Assembly: GCA_004352715.1 (NCBI GenBank)
Contig: SCFE01000045.1
Span: 1,587,715 to 1,651,714 of the forward strand
DNA length: 64,000 nucleotides
From: Hofstenia miamia
Lineage: Eukaryota; Xenacoelomorpha; Acoela
Reading direction: 5' to 3'
Each line of letters starts with the position of its first letter. Position 1 is the first letter of the stretch. The notes under the pieces are model-generated. The model did not search any database and had not been told where the DNA came from. It saw nothing but the letters and a program-made list of their open reading frames with translations. The position numbers were made by a program, and so were the translations under genes. Below, in pieces: positions 1-11,095 of the stretch.

Positions 1-10
1 ATATATATAT

Positions 11-1342
11 AGGGTGTGTCAAAAGTAGCTTGATTTTCCAAATTACTTTTTATTTATATGAAACCAGACAATAATATATGTAAGTAAACAAACTCTAATA
101 AAGGGAATTACAGATATATTAAAACAAATGTTTAAATAGTCCTCCATCCTGCTCAATAGTAAGTTCACATCTTGGCATCATATTCTGGGCAGCTTGGTGT
201 AATTCATAAATGTTAAGTGAATCAACTTCTTGTATGATCCTCCTTTTTAAATAAAAGTCAAGTGGGTTGGAATGTATGTATGATATACCCGTGACTTTAG
301 ATTAGACCACAAATAAAAGTCAAGTGGACTCAGGTCAGTTGATCTAGGAGGTCATGCATGACCAAAGCCTCTGCCAATAACACGCTCAGCTGGCATCTGA
401 TTGCTGATGAAATCCCTGGCTTGTTTGAAGTAGTGTGGTGGCGCACTATCATGCTGAAAATAACAGATTGCATTTTTCGTTTCTGTCTTATTTGTGGAAA
501 CATATGGTCACGGAGCATACTGGTGTAATTATCCTGATTTACTGTACCCAGAAAGAAAAATGGCTTTAGCACATAATTTGCACTGAATGCCATCCACAAA
601 CATAATTTTTCAGAGTGCAAGCCTTCTGTTATTACTTGCCGAGGGTTCTCAGACACCCATACGGTACAATTATGATGGTTGATCATTCCATCCATAGAAA
701 AATACGCCTCATCTGACCAAAGCACATTATTGAGCAAATTAGCATTAGCTAAAATCCATTGTGCAAATTTGAGACAATGATGATAGTCTGACTCAGTGAT
801 AGATTGATGCAATTCAATTTTGTACGTCCGCATACCGCATGCTTTAAAAACTTGACAAACACTTTTCTTTAGAATTGTAGTAGCTGCAGCAATAGAAGAA
901 GAACTTGCATGTCCATGCACATTTGAATCTTGCAGAGTTTTCAGTGCACTCATTACCATTGGTTTCCAGTCTTCTTGGAGCAATTGTCTCCCTAATTTAG
1001 CAGCATTGTGCAAGGATTTTGTCTTTTCAAATTTTCTTACAATGTTAGTGACAGCTGTAAAAGAAAAAATGTCTTTGTGAAGGTGGTGTGCTGTTTTGTT
1101 TGCATGTAATGCTGCTGTTGCACTGTCTCCATTTTTATAGTATAGTTTTAATATTTCCAGTCTAGTGTCTAAATCCACGTCTAAAGTTAAAAAGTACTGG
1201 TAAAATAACAAAATGGTTATGCATAGCATAAATCCCTTTATATAGTTATAAAATATAATAGTTATAATATTTCATCATCTTTTCTGTGATTGGTTGAATT
1301 TTTTAGTTAGTTTAAAAGTCAAGTTACTTTTGACACAACCTC
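11..1342 (-). mobile_element. Complete mariner/Tc1-superfamily DNA transposon with decayed transposase
   Basis: The ends are inverted repeats: the left begins GGGTGTGTCAAAAGTAGCTT and the reverse complement of the right end begins GGTTGTGTCAAAAGTAACTT, with only a few mismatches over about 28 bp. Both ends sit in (TA)n, as expected for a superfamily that inserts at TA dinucleotides. The transposase pseudogene inside runs on the - strand. The intact outline with a broken gene suggests a moderately old copy that could once be mobilised in trans. Confidence 0.85.
119..1229 (-). pseudogene. mariner/Tc1-superfamily transposase, frameshifted, DD42D-like spacing
   Basis: Cut-and-paste transposase of the IS630-Tc1-mariner superfamily. 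The open part (330-1229) shows an N-terminal helix-turn-helix region and the first catalytic Asp in WSDEAYF. Near position 460 the frame shifts, and the alternative frame carries the second Asp in QHDSAPPHY (Asp codon 448-450). Further on a stop codon replaces the Trp expected after GHA, then a third Asp appears in DLSPLDFYLW (codon 319-321). The last two Asp codons are 43 apart, so 42 residues lie between them, longer than the 34 of classic mariner. The C-terminus, with the usual CELTIEQDGGLF pattern, is in yet another frame and stops at 119-121. At least two frameshifts and one stop make it non-functional. Confidence 0.85.
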
Positions 1343-1356
1343 TATATATATATATA

Positions 1357-2139
1357 CAGACCTGGACAAAAGTATTGATACACACATTAATTTTTTATGT
1401 TTTAGTTATTATCTACACATTATGTTACAATCAGATAATGAAACCCTAATATATTGCTTAGGAAAGCTATAAATAACATCCTTGCAATTATTGGAGAAAA
1501 TACTATTTTTATTTTTTATGTATTTGAAAAAATCTAAACGCAACAACAAATTGCTTTGGACAAAAGAAATTGGATGAAAACATAAAAGTGAAAAATGACA
1601 AAAAATATTAGTAGAAAAAATGTGTACAGTTAAATTTCTATGTTTATTATTATCGTATAACCCATCAATATTTGCTGAGTCACCTCATTAACCCAAATGG
1701 GCATAGTATAAAGACGTTTTTCAAAAAATCACTAAAAATTTCATAAGATTCTAGTTCAATCATTTTCCAAGTATCCTCAATATTCGAAGATTGAAGTTTA
1801 GCTAATCTTCGTTTCAATTCGATCCAAGCATGTTCAATTATATTGAGGTCAGGAATTTGCAAATGTCAATTTGGGATAAAGGCTACCTCTTTTTCTTCGA
1901 AATAATGTTTGGTGAAAATAAAATCATATAATGGAGGACTGCCAACAAATTTTCACTCAAGATTGACACATAATTCGCTGAATACATTATTCCATCAACT
2001 TTGATGATCTTGCACATTTCATTTGCTGAAAGCACCCCTGTCCCAGCATCAAATTACAGCCACATTTAAATGCTGGAGTTGTGTATATGCGGCAAACTCT
2101 CGTTGATAGCTCCGATCGCCTTAAAACTAATTTTGGGGC
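1357..2139 (-). mobile_element. Tc1-like transposon fragment
   Basis: A TIR-like start, CAGACCTGGACAAAAGTATT, follows TA at 1355-1356. On the - strand 1680-1862 reads as the C-terminal part of a Tc1 transposase (PDLNIIEHAWIELKRRL, containing the third catalytic acidic residue Glu). Around 2000-2090 a broken frame has the core-like stretch FKCGCNLMLGQGCF. Stops and frame changes lie between. No matching right TIR was found; the element runs into the foldback repeat that begins near 2139. Confidence 0.7.
1680..2100 (-). pseudogene. Tc1-like transposase C-terminal remnant
   Basis: Remains of the catalytic domain of a Tc1 transposase. The longest open piece is 60 codons (1680-1862) and contains PDLNIIEHAWIELKRRL, which matches the family's SPDLNPIE motif with its catalytic Glu. 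The Gly-Cys-Phe core motif lies about 150 bp upstream in the transposase's own direction. Several stops interrupt the reading, and the N-terminal DNA-binding half is missing. It cannot encode an active enzyme. Confidence 0.7.
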
Positions 2140-2972
2140 AATTTTGTTACCCCAGTAACAATTAGAATAGGATTTTGAACCCAAACCAAATAGGAATAAC
2201 CTGATATTTTGTGTTATCCACATTTTTTAAGTACTTTTTGACTGCACTATGTGTGAATCCTCCTAATTTGCTTATTCAAGAAAAACATCAATAGGCTAAG
2301 TTTGGAGCAACAAAGTTACCCCAAAATTAATCCGCTTATAACTCTTGCCTTAGCATGATTGCTAGTATGTTGTAGTAATACCATGTCTGAAGAACCCTAA
2401 TGCTATAATTTCATGAAAATTTTATTAATATTAATTTAGTTTGTACTCAAAAAAACATCTATATTGTGAAATTCTTTTTAGTTTTTGCATGCAATGATTT
2501 TTGGCATATTTTAGTTGCTATGTCAAGAAGATAATCTGGGAAAAAAAGCTATATCAACATTAAGACTCAAGGATTTTGAATTTAATATATATGCAAAAAA
2601 TCATAGCATACAAAAATTTAAGAAGTGAGAATTTCCCAATTTAGATGTTTTTTGGGTACAAGCTAAATGCATATTAATACAATTTTCATGAAATCATAGA
2701 ACTAGAGTTTTTCAAGCGTGATATTACTATAAAAAACTAGCAATCATCGTAAAGCAAAAGTTTTAAGCTGATTTCTTTCTGGGTAACAAATCTACCCCAA
2801 ATTTAGACTATTGATGATTTTTTTAAATCTTGATAAGCAAAGTTAGGATGATTCCCATATTGTGCAGACAAAAAGTACTTAAAAAATGTGGAAAAGTAAC
2901 AAAATATCAGATTCTTCCAATCTGATTTGAGCTCACAATCCTATTTTAGTTGTTCTTGGGGTAACAAAATTA
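2139..2972. repeat. 834-bp foldback (long inverted repeat)
   Basis: Two arms of roughly 400 bp are reverse complements of each other with scattered mismatches and small indels. The left arm starts AATTTTGTTACCCC near 2140 and the right arm ends GGGGTAACAAAATT near 2971. Shared blocks include CCACATTTTTTAAGTACTTTTT, near 2220 and inverted near 2875, and TTTCATGAAAATT, near 2410 and inverted near 2685. The turn is near 2545. No coding capacity is visible. It looks like a foldback element, or two copies of one repeat inserted head to head. Confidence 0.85.
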
Positions 2973-5470
2973 CATCACACTTCGTTTAACCGTTAAGACC
3001 CTACGTCATAGCAATAAACATAAAAAGGTGATATTGGGTCCAGCACTACAAAAATGATTTTAATTTTATAAATTTAAAATTTTAAGCAGGTAGCTATTTA
3101 GGTCAACCTTGCAAAAAACAACACAAAATGATAATACATTGTATTAAGCAATATCAATACAGTGAAGTTCAAAGCTATTTATTCACTTCTCAAAAAATTA
3201 TTTTTATTTCAATTGATAAAAATCATTGTCTTAATGTCCCATGTAAACGAATTCAACTAAAAGAAAATTTAATATTGTTTTGAAATTTTGTATGCATTTA
3301 ATAATTATTTTTTGCATTTTTTAGAGCACTAACTTGTCACAAAATACATTTGTAACATACTTAGGTTAAATTGGATAAGCAAATCAATAATGGTAGACAT
3401 TAAGGCTGAAACTACCATACAGAAATGGTAACTTCAGGTATCTCAAGCAGCACATAATGATCCTGTACCTTACACAAAGTATTTAATGTGCTTTAATATG
3501 ACTTTAATAAAACGATTTTACTCGTATTGCTTAACGTTGTAACACACGGGAATCTCCCCGTCACCCGCATAAACACTTAAATCAAAAGCATCTTCAATCT
3601 CTAGTATAGTTGTAAAAAGTAAGATAACATCAAAATTATACACCTAAAATATACCGTAATTTATTTTGTAATATATTTAATTATGTTTGCTTAAAAATAA
3701 TCATTGTCGTTAACTATTAAAAGGCACATTTTAGTTTGTCTTCCCTTAAATACGTTTTATTTATGCATACATAATGTAGAATATTTCAGGTGGGTACTCT
3801 TCCCTAACAGCATCTGATGTTTTTGGACCCCTTGCATTATTGTAACTTAAAGTTTACCTAAACATTAAAAATAGTAATCAAACTCTAGATATACTTCATG
3901 TCCAATAACAGTGATACCAGCATCTAATGGCCTCCGGTCAAAGTGCATCGTTCATCTGGGAGAAGAAACCAACTGCAGTTTACAAATTGGTGTATATTCT
4001 TGGCATGTAAAGTGATTATGTTCCAAATTGTGCTTACCTACTTTTACAGTGGTGCTAAATTACCATTTACTTACTCCTGGTTAAGTAACTACACATTCTA
4101 AGGATTATGTCCTAACATCTTTCATAACTTAGAATATGAATTAATATAACATCAACCAATTACAGAAACAAATGAAAATCAACTTAACAAACGTCTGAAA
4201 CCACTAAAATTGTTTAACGCACCTATTGAATTTGTGTAATTAAATGCTTACATAATAATGAAAAATACTTTATTTAGGTATGCTCTTTTGTGCACACTTA
4301 TTTCTTTCACTTGTCTAATAACTAAATGTAGCTCTGCTGACTCGTCAACAAATTCATTATAGGGTAGAGATTACGATATTTGTTGCCTATGAAGAAGAAT
4401 ATGAATGAAAATTGAATTGTAAAAAGTATAATTTTCACTAAGTTAGTTCACATTCAAATTGGTGCTTAATTAAAGAAATTAAAGGTAATTTGTCATCTTG
4501 TTGATTGAAGGATAGTACAGGCAGGAAATAAGGCCGAGTGTAATTAAAAATTTTGAAATGAAATTGGTGGTTGAATACAGATATTGCGAGCATATTTTCT
4601 GATATCTTCAACAAAAAGATTCAATATTATTTCAAAAAAAATTCATTGTGGCATAGGAATTGCAGTTTATGCCATCTGTGGAGGGAATAAGGCTCAAATA
4701 CTCAATTATATTTGATTAACAAAATGTGAGCACTGTGTAGATTACAGTATTCAAAGGAAGTCAAACTATGATAACTATTAATAAATTTAACATAGTAAGC
4801 AGTAATTGACCAGAGTACTGGTCGATGAAGTTTGCTTGGGTACTCGGAGCGATTAATGCTTACTACGTTAAATTTATATGCACAATAGAGTTCGATCGAT
4901 TGTTCAAATACTCATGTAAAAATTTTTAAGATTGGACAAAAATTCATCGAGCTATGCCCGGCCAAATTAGGCCAACTCGACAAAATATTTCAAATTTTTT
5001 ACGTTTTGTGGATCTAGCTAATTTGGTCTTGGGTTTTTGCCTTTTGGACCTTCAGATGAAATCTTCCTCTAGTGTTGCTTTTCGAATGAGCTATAAACTT
5101 CCAAAATCCTTGGAGTAGAACATTAGTAACAAAATTTCCCATTTTTGCTGTCTACTTTGAGGCATATTTTTTTCTAATAATGGTCGAATCGTTGCTAGCC
5201 AATGGCTATTAGCCAATCGGATTACAGATAAATTTTAGCCAATAGGTTTAACGTCTTAGAGCGACGGAAGCAGACAGACAGTAACGGTTGAGCTCACTAT
5301 CAACTCCCTCCGATCGAATAATTCGTTATTTTATTGAAGAACCTCCTCCAGCTTCTGATATTAAAACGAAACTTTGCACAAATATTATTCTATCAGCTCC
5401 CTTATCTTCCATTCTTTTCAAATGCGACGCATCATTACTTTTTCAAAATGTTGGTAATTATTGATATATA
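2973..5470. other. AT-rich intergenic tract without a recognised gene
   Basis: No long open reading frame and no family-level motif is visible. The only clear structure is the hairpin at 4781-4877. One short stretch (about 3920-4008) is relatively GC-rich, with an ATG in good context followed by a possible donor GTAAAG. It could be a small exon, but no family is recognised. Confidence 0.5.
4781..4877. repeat. Hairpin-forming inverted repeat of about 97 bp
   Basis: The left arm (4781-4808) is ATAAATTTAACATAGTAAGC plus eight more bases. The right arm (4851-4877) is its reverse complement with two or three mismatches. The loop holds a second small palindrome, ACCAGAGTACTGGT. Size and shape suit a small MITE or a hairpin remnant. 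Confidence 0.6.
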
Positions 5471-6352
5471 CAGTTCTGCTCAGAAGTAATTATTTGTCAC
5501 ATTAATCTGTTTGATCTTTATAGATGAGTTTTCATTCTATTCAGTCTCTAATTTACAATAAATTGATTTTCAACCTTATATACCACCTTAATATCGAATG
5601 CACAACTGATTTTAGTCATGAAATTATCATTTCTAAGCACTTTCAACGATGTGCATCAGGGAAATGGCAGCTCTTAAAGAAAGGTCGGCATTAGCAGTCA
5701 GATGGATTACTAGACGCTTAAAACCTTAATGAAATGCCAAATTTTAGAAAAATATTAGTGTCTTTCAAGAACAACAGTTTGTGACAATTGATTCTTTATG
5801 TGATGTCAACAGCAAATGTGAAATTGAATGCTGTCCAAGTGTGTGGGCACCAGAAATTCTTTTGTGCAGCCGTCGAATTCTTTTCAAATGTGAAATTGCT
5901 AACAAAATTTCTCCAGGAAATAATAACAAAATTAGAAACAAAACCGTCATCTACTTTCTTAGTGCTAACAAAATAATTGACCGTGCTTGGTTTTATATGA
6001 AGAAAGTTGACACTGATCACTAACTTTCCAATTTTGCACAAATTTACGGCCCTTACCATTGAGAAATGTTATGATATTCTTCTAAGGAAATTTTCAAACA
6101 GTAAACTTTTTTCAACAATAAATTGATGACGTCATCTGGTCTAAGGGCTTCTCCTAATTGACTAACTGGTGTCATTTTAGTTATTGTTGTATAAATTTTC
6201 AAATAATTGATTTCAAATATTTTAGTTGCTGTTTTGACCCCCCTAACTTCAAGTGGCATTAATGAGAAAATCAAAGTGTACTTCAAATTGAGTCCAAGTT
6301 ATCAGCTCAATTATTATTTATCATGGTGTTGCAATACTTTTGAGCAGAACTG
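5471..6352. mobile_element. Non-autonomous Tc1/mariner-type element, 882 bp
   Basis: Terminal inverted repeats CAGTTCTGCTCAGAAGTAAT (left) and CAGTTCTGCTCAAAAGTATT (reverse complement of the right end) are flanked by TA on both sides (5469-5470 and 6353-6354). Reading frames inside are short, overlap each other on both strands and do not resemble a transposase, so it was probably mobilised by an enzyme supplied in trans. Confidence 0.8.
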
Positions 6353-7444
6353 TATTAAATATTGACTTTATCAGTTGGAAATGATGCAATTTGTTGGAGC
6401 TCATTCTGAACTATTCTAAAATAATTTTCTTGCATATTTTAAATATTTTTCTAAACACAAAAAATAATAAGTTTTTACAAAGATTAGAAGACTATGCCAT
6501 CATTTAAAAAACAATGCCATACATAAAATGAGCAGCTATTTAGAAAATTTATATTGAATTATATACATTTAACAGACTGCCTATGTTTCATTAAGAAGCC
6601 ACCACAACTTTTTAACTTATCCACCACTAAAACAAATAGGGTTGGGCAACTAGATCAAGATTATTTTTTATTATTCCTAAAGGGATATGCAAAGGTGGTA
6701 GCAAAATCATATAGGTACTTAGTATCGAGTCGTTCTGCTAATACCCTAACAACAGATTACGCACAAACAAGAAACAAATCTGCTTCAGAATATTTTAGAT
6801 TTCAGACGCCAATAATCTCAACCTTAATAACAGAAAATCATTTGCAAAACTTGCAACTTTTTCCTTTTATTAGTACTGCAGCCTTCTTAATTGACTAAAA
6901 ACGGATGATCTGTTGCCTACAAATGCAAGAAGTTCATTTTTTCCCTTGTAACCACCAGTTTTGACAGAATTATAACATATCCGCTGAGGTATAGTTTCAT
7001 AGGATAAAATTATATCTTTTATACCTTTCACTTCTTGTGTTTGTAATGGGGAATGATTTGTTTGTTAGTTTAAAAAGTGCACAGTGTAAAACTTATTTGG
7101 TATACAGTCTAAATTGAATGTAGCACCATAACAAGGTGGTGAATGAGAATAAATAAAAGTTGTGTACAGATGAGGCACATAGTGCCACATGTTGTCCTTT
7201 GTTGAAAACAAATGAAGAAATTATTAATAATGTATTATGCTTTTGCAAACAAAGTTTTGTAGTAAAATATTTTTTGTTTGTATTTAATACACCACAAATG
7301 AAATAATTGCTCAATGCTTAGAAAACCAATTAAGATTTTCTATTGAAGACATGCTAGATAAAAATTAAAAAGAAAAACAAAATCTACCTAGTGGAATAGA
7401 TAAGCATACTTAACATCAATATCGATATATTTGCAAACAATTAT
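6353..7444. other. Intergenic tract; one unassigned 114-codon ORF
   Basis: An open frame at 6554-6898 (+, 114 codons) has no recognisable motif, signal or splice context and may be chance. The rest is AT-rich sequence downstream of the beta-helix exon, which ends at 7445 on the other strand. I see no clear polyadenylation signal for that gene here. Confidence 0.35.
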
Positions 7445-8341
7445 TTACAATGAAGGAAAATCCCAACATTTTTCAAAAAATTGAGAAAATTCTATACATT
7501 TTCGTGGCTCTCTATTGAAATTAGAACAATCTGGCAACGTTGCCAAACTCCACTCACTATTGCTACCGCAGTTATCCGAGTGGCCTTCATTGGCGGTTTT
7601 CAGGAACAAGGATTGTTTTATGAAAGAAGAAGTGCACATAGCATCTTGCGATCCGATAATGGAGCTTTCCATTTGAAACTTATCTCCAGGTGAATTAGCA
7701 TTAGTAAGGACGTCTGTGTTGCATATAATGACGGCAGACTTTATCATGGTTATTGCGTTATCAACATTAAATAATTCATTATCATTCCCATTAGCTGCAA
7801 AAAGATCGTTCACACTAGTTAGTTGACCTACATCTTTCAAATATATAGCATTACCTTTTGAACTTGCAACGTTTTTTATGAACCCATTTCCAACAGATTC
7901 AACCATTTTTGTACGTAGTATTTGTATCCCACCTCCAAGCTCAGCGGTGTTCCTGAAAAAGAGATTGTTTTTTATCGTGAAGAAATCTATGGTGTGCCCC
8001 AGCAAATTGTGCTTTGTACATTTATTATCAATGAATTGATTGGAAGTTACATTAATATTTTCAGATTTTGTGATCCAAACAGTTCTTTCCACATCATTAT
8101 CCTTGATAGTGTTACTTTTAAAATCTAAGATTTTCAGCGAATCCAGACAAAAAATTTTACCATTCTTAGTATTTGTAATCTTGTTTCCTCTAATATTTAC
8201 TTCATATGTTTTGAATACGTTGACAACCATAAGACTGTTTCTCATATTATTTATAACATTATTAAGAAAGTTGACAGAATTTTTTCTACTCCTTAAGACA
8301 ATATACTTTTCAGACAATCCATCACCTTTAATCCAAATATG
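7445..8341 (-). CDS. Parallel beta-helix (pectate-lyase-fold) protein, terminal exon
   Basis: A 298-codon open exon on the - strand. It begins right after a plausible acceptor (TTTATAG, AG at 8342-8343), and a stop codon lies in frame just upstream, so the reading must be entered by splicing. Short Asn-rich repeats of about 20-30 residues run through it, with patterns such as RGNKITNTKNGKIF, FKSNTIKDND, TSNQFIDN, FFRNTAELGGGIQI and FIKNVASSKGNAIYL. This is the spacing of right-handed parallel beta-helix rungs. The C-terminal third loses the repeat and carries several cysteines (for example CSNF, RKCIEF, EKCWDF). The fold is inferred from the pattern. Function is unknown; animal proteins with this fold include secreted enzymes and the SHCBP1/nessun dorma group, but nothing here fixes the family. 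Upstream exons were not found. Confidence 0.6.
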   Translation of the reverse strand, partial: HIWIKGDGLSEKYIVLRSRKNSVNFLNNVINNMRNSLMVVNVFKTYEVNIRGNKITNTKNGKIFCLDSLKILDFKSNTIKDNDVERTVWITKSENINVTSNQFIDNKCTKHNLLGHTIDFFTIKNNLFFRNTAELGGGIQILRTKMVESVGNGFIKNVASSKGNAIYLKDVGQLTSVNDLFAANGNDNELFNVDNAITMIKSAVIICNTDVLTNANSPGDKFQMESSIIGSQDAMCTSSFIKQSLFLKTANEGHSDNCGSNSEWSLATLPDCSNFNREPRKCIEFSQFFEKCWDFPSL

Positions 8342-9030
8342 CTATAAATATTAACTTATACAATTATTTCAAATAATTAATAAGCAATACTGCAAAGCAA
8401 TTTTTCATTGGTCCATACACCATTTAATACTTTTCATATTAAATGTTTCACTGATTTTTTTACACTAAGAAATGTCAAATTTCGTGAATTCAGCATAAAA
8501 TAATTTTAGGTGTTTCTTTTTTCATCCACTTGTATATTTTTAAGGACCATACAAATAATAAATTGTTATTTGGCAGTAACAATCAGCATGCGGGTAGCCT
8601 TAATTGATCAGCAGCGGTCTTGTGATAACGGCGCTTACAAGTCATTAAGGACATCTTATACTTAAAATGGTTAATGATAATAAAAAAAGGGATTCAAATA
8701 ACGAGCGATAAATTATGAAACTTATAACTTAAAACATTAGATTTGCTTCAAGCATTTATAGCGGTTTTTGAGTAATTGACACCAGTGGTGACAAAACTCT
8801 TAGGAAAAATGTTTGATGATTAAAAAATTAATAATTTAATTTTTTCATACACTAGAAGAAATTTATTACACGTTTTCTTATTTCCATGCCTTTTGCTAAA
8901 TACATGTGTCCCACGGCGATAGTTTGTCAATACCCAAAGAAGCTTAAAATTGAATTTCTAGCACTTAAACCAACCTTACTCAAATATATTTTCAAGAAAC
9001 TAATTGATTTTGAGGTCGCCTTCTAATTTT

Positions 9031-9034
<4 letters not shown>
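8342..9034. other. Probable intron or upstream region of the beta-helix gene
   Basis: AT-rich, with no open frame that continues the beta-helix pattern. If the exon at 7445-8341 is spliced in, this tract on the - strand is at least partly intron. No further exon could be identified. Confidence 0.3.

Positions 9035-9069
<35 letters not shown>
9035..9069. repeat. (TA)n microsatellite
   Basis: About 35 bp of uninterrupted TA repeats. Confidence 0.95.
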
Positions 9070-9071
<2 letters not shown>

Positions 9072-9289
9072 AAAATTGATCATTATGTGAAGCATGGTGG
9101 TTGTAGATGCACAGTGGCAATCTGAAACTTACATTTCACAACAAAACGCTGAGCAAAGTTATTAACCGATAAAGTCTAGGAAACATTTCCAAACATCAAA
9201 AACATGAAGAATGTTTATTAAAAATCTTCAAACATTGTTCACATGAGTACATGAAGTCATTTTTTGACTTTTTGTTATTGGGAAAAGCA

Positions 9290-10320
9290 ATAAACGACTT
9301 TACAACAATTCGAATGATCAAACACGAAACAAATGCAGATAACGATACTAAAGAAATTCTACACTACACATCAATTTCGCGACAATCAGATACAAGTGAC
9401 GAACAGAGCAACAAAAGAAAAAATCAAGCTTGAGCTGTGTTCAAATGAAGGATGTATTTTATGTAAAGACTGATATACACAAAGCCGGATCTTCCTTTAG
9501 ACCAAACAGGCAATTACCTAGGGTCTACCAAGACATAAGTCAGGCATGTGGCACTCGAGTCTTTAAAAAAAGGAAATGAAAATGGGAAAAAAATTATTTT
9601 AAGAACGAAATTTAAACACATCAATGATAACTAGTCTTTAGACTAGTTTATCACACGAAATTTAAAATAACTTCCTTAATTGGAATTGCTTTCAAGATTT
9701 CGTTGTTAATCAATAATATTACCATCGATGATAGTCTGGCCTGTCCAACTACACATCGCATAAGCCTCTCAGTTTAATTTTGAAGCCTTAAAAATGCTAA
9801 AAAATATTTTGAAGGTTATGCCAATGCTTAGGAATCTTACGATCAATGTTGATGTTACTATAAATGTCAGTGATTGAATTCTTACCATCTGCTGGACATA
9901 GCATTATTTCAAAAAACAAGGGAAACTCCTCAAAAAACTCTCCTCCAAATTCTTATCTATCAATTGTTGTATTATTAAAAAGTTCTGATGTTTATGAGGC
10001 ACTGACTACCTCACTATCTGCAAATAATCAACTCAACCTCCTTGCCTTTCTATTCCAGTACTCATGATTTCAACAAAATACACGCACACCAGCCTAGGGC
10101 CTACAAACTCCCTAGTCCGGCCCTGGATATACATCCCGAAGACCCGTGGGAAACAAGTGTTTAAAAAATTTCATCCATCGCCCACGATAATGTTAACAAC
10201 AAAGAAATTATGTAGAAAGTTATTATTCTGGCAGAGGATATCGTATGACATAGAGAAGTTTATCAACGATTGTGATGCTAATTCAACTACAAGAAAGTCC
10301 CTTTCTTTCATTTAGAAAGT
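9290..10320 (+). pseudogene. Gypsy-like integrase remnant, zinc-binding N-terminal part, split by hAT
   Basis: On the + strand, after the hAT insertion, the reading contains IPKTRGKQVFKKFH and then FWQRISYDIEKFINDCD. This follows the HHCC zinc-binding module at the N-terminus of Ty3/gypsy integrases (lead-in of the type IP..LR..vL..H, then WP.i..DIE..v..C). Upstream of the hAT a short stretch around 9430-9470 is the matching lead-in in a shifted frame. The second Cys of the final pair is lost. The reading is degenerate and interrupted both by the hAT (9480-10125) and, beyond 10320, by a LINE. It is a remnant with no coding potential. Confidence 0.5.
9480..10125. mobile_element. Non-autonomous hAT element, 646 bp, with 8-bp target duplication
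   Basis: The element starts CAAAGCCGGATCTTCC and the reverse complement of its end reads CAGGGCCGGACTAGGG, a typical short hAT terminal repeat. It is flanked by a perfect 8-bp duplication, GATATACA, at 9472-9479 and 10126-10133. It holds no transposase frame. It is inserted in the middle of a gypsy-like integrase remnant. Confidence 0.85.
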
Positions 10321-11095
10321 GGGCGTATGATTGCATTATTTGATGATATCAAAATTTTTGTAAAAAGCTTAGACTATTTTTCAATTTTGACAAAACAGAG
10401 TGCATGAATATTCACAGCAGATTTCTGCGCCAATACCAAAATGTTTCTCACAGCATTAGTTTGATTGGATCTGAGGTTGCTGTTCGAAACAAGGTGAAAA
10501 TCCTGGCTGTCACATTAGACGAAAATCTTTCTCCTGATGATCACATGAATAATGTTTCGCGTCCCTGCTACCACGCTCTTAGATCTATACGTAGAATGCG
10601 TCATTTCATTAACTGCGAAACAACTATTGAACTGGTTAGAAGTTTAGTACTGTGTACAACCCATTCAAAATAGTTGTGTCCGGCTTATTTATGGCTGTAA
10701 TTGAATCATCACATAACCTTCACGATTTACATTGGCTCCCATTTTCTTACTTTCAAACACGTCAATAGATATAATTTAGCTCTCTAATTCTCTAATACTC
10801 TTCAGCCTCGAAAAAATTTATGGAACATTCGAAAATCTAAAGATTTTGATACCCCTTTTGGTCGTACCAATTTTGCCTCACGTAACTTTAGCATTGTGCG
10901 TCCGAAATTATGGTATAGCATTCCTATCAATTCACGAGAGTTGACGTCATACAAAGATTTCAAGAAGCACTTAAAAATGTACCTGTTTCATTGTTATTTC
11001 TACAAATGACCATGATTTGTTAATTTAATACGTCTTAGAATGGAACTTGTTCTCATTTGCGTGTTCATTTTTACTATGATAATAATAATAATAGA
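10320..11095 (+). pseudogene. CR1/Jockey-like LINE, 3' end (reverse transcriptase C-terminus)
   Basis: A degenerate FDDIKIF near 10340, where the catalytic FADD/YADD box belongs, is followed by FDKTECMNIHS and VKILAVTLDENLSPDDHMNN (10404-10673). That is the usual region after the catalytic domain (LGV.LD..L....H). Further on, a second frame gives LHWLPFSYFQTRQ and FASRNFSIVRPKLWYSIP, the standard C-terminal pattern of CR1/Jockey-like ORF2. The copy ends in a short AATAATAATAAT run near 11080-11095. Stops and frameshifts are present and the 5' part is absent, as is usual for LINE copies truncated during reverse transcription. Gypsy-like integrase lies on both sides. Confidence 0.7.

Noticed and set aside
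5781-6286. Overlapping ORFs on both strands inside the TIR element
   Set aside because: Five frames overlap each other with no transposase motif, so they are chance frames in a non-autonomous element.
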